Assembly (NCBI GenBank): GCA_030043505.1
Contig: JASHXN010000009.1
Span: 1 to 9,504, forward strand
Direction of reading: 5' to 3'
Source: Thermoplasmata archaeon
GTDB lineage: Archaea > Thermoplasmatota > Thermoplasmata > UBA184
DNA length: 9,504 bases
The position numbers and the translations under genes were made by a program. Each line of letters begins with the position of its first letter. Within the stretch, counting starts at the first letter, position 1. The notes under the pieces were generated by a model. It was not told where the DNA came from. It worked only from the letters and a program-made list of their open reading frames with translations, and searched no databases. Shown one piece after another: positions 5,804-9,504 of the stretch.

Positions 5804-6304
5804 GTGCCCCCCCGGCGCGAGCCCCAACAGGAGACGCTCGTCCCCGTACCGTCCCGCTTCTTCGTCACGAGCGGCAAGGGGATCAACAAGACGAGCGAGT
5901 TGAACGCCTTCGACCTCGCGCTGCTCCAGGCGGGGATCGGCGAGCAGAATCTCGTCAGCGTCTCGTCGGTGCTCCCGATCGGCATCCGGCAGGTCGACCG
6001 CTCGCCGATCGCGCGCGGCGCGATCACCCACTGCGTGCTCGCCCGTCACGGCGGCGGGGAGGGCGAGGTCGTGAGCGCCGGGATCGCCTACGGCTTCCGC
6101 GCGGACGGCCAGGGCGGCTACGTCGCCGAGGGCCACCTGCACGGGACCCAGAAGTCGCTGAAGGAGTTCCTGCACTGGCGGATGGAGGAGATCGCCCACT
6201 TCCGGGGCGTCGAGCTCCGGCGGATCCACTACCGGACCGAGGAGCTGTCGATCCCGCAGGACCATTACGGCGTCTGCATCGCCGCGGTCGTCTTCCTGCC
6301 GTAA
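5804..6304 (+). CDS. pdaD: Pyruvoyl-dependent arginine decarboxylase
   Basis: It decarboxylates arginine to agmatine, the entry step of polyamine synthesis in many archaea. The proenzyme self-cleaves; the new N-terminal Ser of the larger chain becomes the pyruvoyl cofactor. The expected cleavage site is between S54 and S55 in LVSVSSVLPIG, giving chains of 54 and 112 residues. The catalytic-type acid is E109 in GGYVAEGH, the same number as the known Glu of the Methanocaldococcus jannaschii enzyme. Other family marks are RFFVTSGKGINK (18-29), HCVLARHG (76-83) and the C-terminal YGVCIAAVVFLP. The 166-residue length is usual. GTG 5804 is chosen because no other start lies before the conserved RFFVTSG and because of the TATA-like box. 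It converges with the SCP2-like gene, leaving only 9 nt between stops. Confidence 0.95.
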   Translation: MPPRREPQQETLVPVPSRFFVTSGKGINKTSELNAFDLALLQAGIGEQNLVSVSSVLPIGIRQVDRSPIARGAITHCVLARHGGGEGEVVSAGIAYGFRADGQGGYVAEGHLHGTQKSLKEFLHWRMEEIAHFRGVELRRIHYRTEELSIPQDHYGVCIAAVVFLP

Positions 6305-6313
6305 CCGGCGGCC

Positions 6314-6649
6314 CTACAGCAGCCGGCGCAGCAGGAGCTTGTCTTCCAGCGAGCCGTCCAACGTCAGTCGGCGCGTCACGAGCGCCTTCATCGGACCGAC
6401 CTCCTTCGCGATCAGGCCCTCGAACGTCGCCAGATCGGTGGTGATCGAGAGGTCGGCCTTCCCCGGCGCCCCGGTCCGAAGGTTCGTCAGGCGACCGTTC
6501 GCCAGGTCGACCGCGAACGTCCCGGCGGAGCCCAGCCGGATCGCGATCGTGCGGGCGAGCCCGTGCAGCTCTTCCGCCAGCGCCGGCGTGCGTTCGACCT
6601 TGCGGTTGAAGCGGTCGACCAGACCGGCGAGGGTCTCCTCGACCGTCAT
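6314..6649 (-). CDS. SCP2-like sterol/lipid-carrier domain protein
   Basis: The 111-residue protein consists only of an SCP2-type domain, a small alpha/beta fold with a hydrophobic tunnel for lipids or acyl-CoA. The match is visible in the N-terminal helix (TLAGLVDRFNRKVER), the beta-sheet part (GTFAVDLANGRLTNL), and the family's ADLSITTDLATFEGLIAK followed by GPMKALVTRRLTLDGS and a leucine-rich last helix. There is no signal peptide or membrane helix, so it is cytoplasmic. Stand-alone SCP2 proteins are frequent in archaea, where the ligand is unknown. The ATG at 6649-6647 overlaps the rnhB stop (ATGA), which decides the start and implies translational coupling with RNase HII. The functional link between the two is not obvious. 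Confidence 0.85.
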   Translation of the reverse strand: MTVEETLAGLVDRFNRKVERTPALAEELHGLARTIAIRLGSAGTFAVDLANGRLTNLRTGAPGKADLSITTDLATFEGLIAKEVGPMKALVTRRLTLDGSLEDKLLLRRLL

Positions 6650-7320
6650 CGTCCCCTCGGCCGGACGGGCGGAGGCGGGGCGCCGCCGATAACCCTTCGG
6701 GTCGTCTTCCACGTCGTGCGGAGCCACGGCGGGGCGGGCGCGCCGGAGCGGACGGTGCGCCGCACGAAGGCGACGGTCGTCGGGTCGGACGGGTAGCCGC
6801 TGCCGATCTCCTCCCCCAGCTCCTCCGCGAGCGAGCGGATCGCGCGGTCCCGGCGAACCTTGGCAACGATCGACGCCGCGCCGACGAGCGGGTCGGTGGC
6901 GTCGGCGTGGTGCCGCGCGACGACGACGAGCCCCGGCCCGCCGTGCCGCCGCACCGCGGAGCCGAACCGCCGCGCGTTCGCGTCGCAGGCGTCCGCGAAC
7001 ACCTCCGCCGGCGCGAACTCCCGGGCGAGATGGCCGAAGAGCGTCGCCTCGAGCTCGTTGAGCTTGCCGTCGACGACGAACCGGTCGACCTCGGCCGGGG
7101 TCGCGGCGGCGGAGCGGAGCTCGGCGACCGACTCCAGGCCCCGGTAGATCAGCTCGCGCCGTTCGGCGGAGAGCTGCTTGGAGTCGCGCGCTCCGGTCCC
7201 GGCGACGTCCGGCAGCTGGGCGCGGGGGACGGCGACCGCGCCGACGACCAGCGGCCCGAGCCACGCGCCGCGCCCGGCCTCGTCCAGCCCGACGACCGTC
7301 GGGGGACGCCGCCCGAGCAC
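6646..7320 (-). CDS. rnhB: Ribonuclease HII
   Basis: It cleaves the RNA strand of RNA-DNA hybrids and single ribonucleotides in DNA, with roles in primer removal and ribonucleotide repair. The 224 residues fit archaeal RNase HII. The four catalytic acids are present: D13 and E14 in GLDEAGRG, D110 in FADACDANARRFG, and D140 in HHADATDPLVGAASIVAKV. DSKQL (46-50) and GSGYPSDPTT (~183-192) are further family motifs; the latter is the substrate-binding region. The C-terminus after WLRTTWKTTRRVIGG is a short Pro/Arg segment, and I see no PCNA-interacting peptide of the kind some archaeal homologues carry. The start is GTG 7320-7318, with a TATA-like box 23-26 nt upstream. It is the first gene of a two-gene minus-strand unit with the SCP2-like gene. 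Confidence 0.95.
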   Translation of the reverse strand: MLGRRPPTVVGLDEAGRGAWLGPLVVGAVAVPRAQLPDVAGTGARDSKQLSAERRELIYRGLESVAELRSAAATPAEVDRFVVDGKLNELEATLFGHLAREFAPAEVFADACDANARRFGSAVRRHGGPGLVVVARHHADATDPLVGAASIVAKVRRDRAIRSLAEELGEEIGSGYPSDPTTVAFVRRTVRSGAPAPPWLRTTWKTTRRVIGGAPPPPVRPRGR

Positions 7321-7340
7321 GGCCGGAGTACCGCTTCCGC

Positions 7341-7349
7341 GGTATAGGC
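7341..7349 (-). promoter_or_regulatory. TATA box for rnhB
   Basis: Read on the minus strand, GCCTATACC has its TATA core at 7346-7343, 23-26 nt before the GTG start at 7320. There is no Shine-Dalgarno sequence. It lies in the 114-nt divergent gap between rnhB and rps8e. That gap also holds a 14-bp perfect GC palindrome (7364-7377) between the two promoters. Confidence 0.5.
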
Positions 7350-7390
7350 CCGGTGGCCGCCGACGCCGCCGGCGGCGCCGCCTAGGAAGG

Positions 7391-7402
7391 GCTCAAATAG
7401 CA
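7391..7402 (+). promoter_or_regulatory. TATA-like box for the rps8e operon
   Basis: CAAATAG (7394-7400) is the A/T-rich island on the rps8e side of the divergent gap, 35-41 nt before ATG 7435. Initiation about 25 nt downstream would leave a leader of only about ten nucleotides. The leader lacks a recognisable Shine-Dalgarno motif. Confidence 0.4.
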
Positions 7403-7434
7403 AGCCCCGGTCGGCGGCCCTCTCGGGGCGCTCG

Positions 7435-7827
7435 ATGGGGATCTGGCAGGGCCGCTCGCGGCGCAAGCGCACGGGCGGACGCCTTCGCATGATCCGCAAG
7501 AAGCGACGCTTCGAGATCGCGCGCGAACTGCAGATCGCGACCGTCGGCGCCGGGAGCGTCAAGCCGTACCGCGTCCGCGGGCACAACGAGAAGCTTCGGA
7601 TCCTCACCGCCGCGTCGATCAACGTCTACGACCCGGCCTCCAAGAAGACGCAGAAGGCGAAGATCGTCACGGTCCGGGAGAACCCGGCGAACCCGAACTA
7701 CGTCCAGCGGAACATCATCACCCGCGGCGCGATCCTGGAGACCGAGCTGGGCCTCGTGCGGGTCCTCTCGCGGCCCGGCCAGGACGGCGTTCTGAACGGC
7801 GTCCGGGTCGGCGCTCCCGCGAGCTAG
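7435..7827 (+). CDS. rps8e: Small-subunit ribosomal protein S8e
   Basis: This is an archaeal/eukaryal protein of the 30S subunit with no bacterial counterpart. The 130 residues are the usual archaeal length. The N-terminus MGIWQGRSRRKRTGGRLR is the family signature and fixes the ATG start. Further matches are KKRRFEIARE (~22-31), VRENPANPNYVQRNIITRGA (~81-100) and the C-terminal LSRPGQDGVLNGVRV. It heads an operon with srp19, 17 nt downstream, and the GPN GTPase gene. Confidence 0.97.
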   Translation: MGIWQGRSRRKRTGGRLRMIRKKRRFEIARELQIATVGAGSVKPYRVRGHNEKLRILTAASINVYDPASKKTQKAKIVTVRENPANPNYVQRNIITRGAILETELGLVRVLSRPGQDGVLNGVRVGAPAS

Positions 7828-7844
7828 CGCGGACGGCGGGCGGC

Positions 7845-8141
7845 ATGCCCGAGCATTTCTACGTCTATCCGGCGTACCTGGAGAAGCTCTCCCGCGCCGA
7901 CGGACGTCGGGTCCCGACGGCCGACGGGCTGGTCGACGTCACCGCCGAGGAGATCGTCGAGGCGGCGAAGCGCCTCGGCGCGAAGGCCGAATTGGAGTCG
8001 GGCAAGCAGTACCCGCGGCGCGAGTTCACCTTCGCCGGACGCGTGAAGGTCGCCAAGAAGGCCGGGACGACGAAGACGAAGTTCCTGCGGGCGCTCGCCG
8101 CGGAGCTCCGGCGCAAACGCGCCCAGGGCGGCGGCGCGTGA
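7845..8141 (+). CDS. srp19: Signal recognition particle 19 kDa protein
   Basis: It binds the tips of helices 6 and 8 of the archaeal 7S (SRP) RNA and prepares it for SRP54, so it acts in co-translational membrane targeting. The 98 residues match archaeal SRP19 in length and layout: FYVYPAYLEK at the N-terminus, RADGRRVP (18-25), VTAEEIVEAAKRLG, the RNA-contacting KQYPRREFTFAGRVKV (about 54-69), and a basic C-terminal helix (LRALAAELRRKRAQ). ATG 7845 lies 17 nt after the S8e stop with no clear Shine-Dalgarno sequence. Its stop TGA (8139-8141) overlaps the GTG of the next gene. Confidence 0.93.
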   Translation: MPEHFYVYPAYLEKLSRADGRRVPTADGLVDVTAEEIVEAAKRLGAKAELESGKQYPRREFTFAGRVKVAKKAGTTKTKFLRALAAELRRKRAQGGGA

Positions 8142-8932
8142 CGGACGAGCCCGCGGCCGTCTTCGTCGCCGGCACCGCCGGCGCCGGCAAGACGAGCTTC
8201 GTCCGCGCGTTCGCCGACTGGATGAAGTCGAACGGCTACGACGCGACCGTCCTCAACCTCGACCCCGGGCTCGAAGGCGCCGAGCTGGAGCCGGACATCG
8301 ACATCCGCGACTGGGTGCGCCTGTCCGACCTGCAGGACGACTACGGCCTCGGGCCGAACGGCGCCCAGGTGGCGGCCGCCGACATGATCGCGCTGAAGAT
8401 CTTCGAGGTGAAGCAGGCGCTCGCGGAAACGTCCAGCGACTACGTCCTGGTCGACACGCCGGGGCAGATCGAGCTGTTCGCGTTCCGGGAAGCGTCGAAG
8501 GCGATCGTCGAGGCGCTCGGCGGCGACCGCGCGATGCTCACGTTCCTGTTCGACCCGGCGCTCGCCCGCACGCCGTCCGGGTTCGTCTCGCTCCTGCTCC
8601 TGAGCGCGACCGTCGAGTTCCGCTTCCGCCTGCCGCTCGTGAACGTCCTCGCGAAGTCGGACGCGCTCACGGAAGAGCAGCTCGCCCGCGTGGTCGCCTG
8701 GGGCGAGGAGCCGTCCCGGCTGTACGACGCCGTCCAGGAGGCGGCGCCGACGCCGGATGTGCAACTGTCGACCGAACTGTTCCGGGCGCTGGAGGCGATG
8801 GGGCCGGTCTCCGGTCTCGTTCCGACGTCCGCCAAGGAGCGGACCGGCCTGGAAGGGTTCTACCGGGAGTGTCAGCGGGTCCTCGCGGGCGGCGAGGACT
8901 TGGTGCCGTCGCACGAACCGACGAACGAGTGA
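8138..8932 (+). CDS. GPN-loop GTPase (XAB1/Gpn family)
   Basis: This is a dimeric GTPase of the family shared by archaea and eukaryotes; the eukaryotic members help assemble and import RNA polymerase II, while the archaeal role is unsettled. The 264 residues show the Walker A motif GTAGAGKT (12-19), LNLDPGLEG (39-47), and the diagnostic Gly-Pro-Asn insertion in YGLGPNGA (GPN at 72-74). G3 is LVDTPGQIELF (D106-G109) and the guanine-recognition motif is NVLAKSDAL (K173, D175). The C-terminal part (TSAKERTGLEGFY) carries the SAK-type G5 motif, followed by a final helix. GTG 8138 overlaps the srp19 stop (GTGA), indicating translational coupling. The gene converges with the next one, with 10 nt between stops. 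Confidence 0.95.
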   Translation: MTDEPAAVFVAGTAGAGKTSFVRAFADWMKSNGYDATVLNLDPGLEGAELEPDIDIRDWVRLSDLQDDYGLGPNGAQVAAADMIALKIFEVKQALAETSSDYVLVDTPGQIELFAFREASKAIVEALGGDRAMLTFLFDPALARTPSGFVSLLLLSATVEFRFRLPLVNVLAKSDALTEEQLARVVAWGEEPSRLYDAVQEAAPTPDVQLSTELFRALEAMGPVSGLVPTSAKERTGLEGFYRECQRVLAGGEDLVPSHEPTNE

Positions 8933-8942
8933 CGGGCGCCCG

Positions 8943-9245
8943 CTACTCCTCGGTGAAGAAGAGGCCCATGCCGGCGGAGGCCGCCTCCTCTTCGTCCTTC
9001 AGCCGCCGGTAGAGCGCCTCGGCGTCGGCCCCCGCCAGGTGCTGGCCCAGCGGGGCGAGCAGTTCGTCGGCGCGCCGGATCCCGTCCGCCGACCCTTCGA
9101 CCAGCACCACCGTCGTCGCCGCCGCGGCGCCGACGCTCGCGCCGTCGCGCACCTTCTGGCTCTGGCGGGAGACGGCGTCGTCCTTCAGCGCTGCGTCGAG
9201 CGCCGCCCGCTTCTCCGACGGCACGGTGTACAGGGTCCAGGGCAT
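8943..9245 (-). CDS. Conserved-looking 100-residue protein of unknown function
   Basis: I do not recognise a named family. The protein is soluble and has three parts: an N-terminal strand-helix segment (TLYTVPSEKRAALDAALKDD), a central basic-to-hydrophobic region (residues 31-52, KVRDGASVG, then TTVVLVEGS), and a C-terminal half made of a helix (DGIRRADELLAPLG), a turn and a very acidic helix (ALYRRLKDEEEAASAG) ending MGLFFTEE. The alternation resembles a small alpha/beta domain, and the patterned helices argue that it is a real gene. ATG 9245 is supported by a TATA-like box 24-29 nt upstream. It converges with the GPN GTPase gene and diverges from the TraB-family gene, so it is a single-gene unit. 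Function cannot be inferred from context. Confidence 0.75.
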   Translation of the reverse strand: MPWTLYTVPSEKRAALDAALKDDAVSRQSQKVRDGASVGAAAATTVVLVEGSADGIRRADELLAPLGQHLAGADAEALYRRLKDEEEAASAGMGLFFTEE

Positions 9246-9266
9246 CGGCGCCGCCGACCGCGCCGG

Positions 9267-9276
9267 CGTATAAGGG
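9267..9276 (-). promoter_or_regulatory. TATA box for the 100-residue gene
   Basis: On the minus strand CTTATA (9274-9269) lies 24-29 nt before ATG 9245, with no Shine-Dalgarno sequence. The 95-nt gap up to 9340 holds this box and the promoter-like site of the divergent TraB gene; I see nothing else in it. Confidence 0.5.
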
Positions 9277-9310
9277 GTTCTCCGCGACCGCGGCGCGCGG
9301 GCCCCCGAGA

Positions 9311-9319
9311 GAACTTGAG
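9311..9319 (+). promoter_or_regulatory. Weak TATA-like box for the TraB-family gene
   Basis: AACTTGA (9312-9318) is the nearest A/T-rich stretch, 23-29 nt before GTG 9341. The sequence is a weak TATA match; only its spacing, like that of the other genes here, supports it. Confidence 0.3.
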
Positions 9320-9340
9320 GGGTGGAGGTCTCGTCGGGCC

Positions 9341-9504
9341 GTGTACGCCCGGACGAACGAGGAGCCGGTCCTCCTGCTCGGCACGGCGCACGTCGTCGAC
9401 CTCGCCGAGCCGATCCGGCGGACGCTCCGCGATCGTGTCCTGGACGGGATCGCGGTCGAGCTCGACCCGGAAAGGGCGCAGGCGCTGCTGAACCCGGCGC
9501 CGAA
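9341..9504 (+). CDS. TraB/PrgY-family protein, N-terminal part, truncated by window end
   Basis: Only the first 54 codons are present. They show the family's two N-terminal motifs: LLLGTAHVVDL (about residues 10-20, with the GTAHV core) and GIAVELDPERAQAL (about 35-48, with VELD-x-x-R). TraB/PrgY proteins have a conserved soluble domain related to the EreA/ChaN (Tiki-like) fold, and archaeal members usually carry C-terminal membrane helices. Enterococcal PrgY limits peptide pheromone activity; the archaeal function is unknown. GTG 9341 is the likely start, since the conserved region begins about ten residues later. The rest lies beyond the window. Confidence 0.85.
   Translation, partial: MYARTNEEPVLLLGTAHVVDLAEPIRRTLRDRVLDGIAVELDPERAQALLNPAP

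Noticed and set aside
6305..6313. Possible terminator between the convergent pdaD and SCP2-like genes, and likewise at 8933-8942
   Set aside because: The gaps are only 9 and 10 nt and contain no T-run or stem-loop, so no terminator can be supported.
1..9504. CRISPR array, insertion sequence, integration site or defence island
   Set aside because: No regularly spaced repeats, transposase or integrase frames, or target-site duplications are seen; the tRNA has no 3' repeat copy nearby and the genes are typical chromosomal housekeeping or respiratory genes.

Overview
The window is a dense, strongly GC-rich archaeal chromosome segment; nearly every codon ends in G or C. Archaeal or archaeal/eukaryal families show the domain: ribosomal protein S8e, SRP19, a GPN-loop GTPase, pyruvoyl-dependent arginine decarboxylase, an archaeal-type RNase HII and a CCA-less tRNA-Pro. 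A haem-copper oxidase with haem O and haem A synthesis genes implies aerobic respiration. The proteins lack the strongly acidic surface composition of haloarchaea. My best guess is an aerobic, high-GC Thermoplasmatota-like lineage, but this is inference from gene content and style, not a placement.

Layout. (1) Positions 1-2108 are a respiratory operon on the plus strand: the last four helices of oxidase subunit I, a half-size haem A synthase (ctaA) and haem O synthase (ctaB). Two further genes lie directly downstream, each behind its own TATA-like box: a 237-residue protein of unknown function with an EF-hand-like loop (2155-2868), and a 58-residue single-helix membrane protein (2921-3097), easily missed, that may be an oxidase accessory subunit. 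(2) 3150-3224 is tRNA-Pro(GGG). (3) 3271-6304 carries an RlmE/FtsJ rRNA 2'-O-methyltransferase, an endonuclease-IV-like TIM barrel with apparently eroded metal ligands and a long basic Pro/Ala/Arg tail, a 6-phospho-3-hexuloisomerase (overlapping the tail), and pyruvoyl-dependent arginine decarboxylase. (4) On the minus strand, 7320-6314 is RNase HII followed by a translationally coupled SCP2-like lipid-binding protein. (5) 7435-8932 is an information-processing operon on the plus strand: S8e, SRP19 and GPN GTPase. (6) A 100-residue unknown protein (9245-8943, minus) diverges from the start of a TraB/PrgY-family gene that runs off the window.

Two expression patterns recur. First genes of transcription units have no Shine-Dalgarno sequence but carry a short A/T-rich box, usually about 21-32 nt before the start codon, as expected for leaderless archaeal transcripts. 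Downstream genes are often joined by 4-nt GTGA/ATGA overlaps (ctaD-ctaA, rnhB-SCP2, srp19-GPN).

There is no sign of mobile elements, CRISPR or defence genes. The most interesting items are the divergent TIM barrel with its tail and the two unknown genes attached to the oxidase locus. I do not see a clear-cut new multi-gene system.
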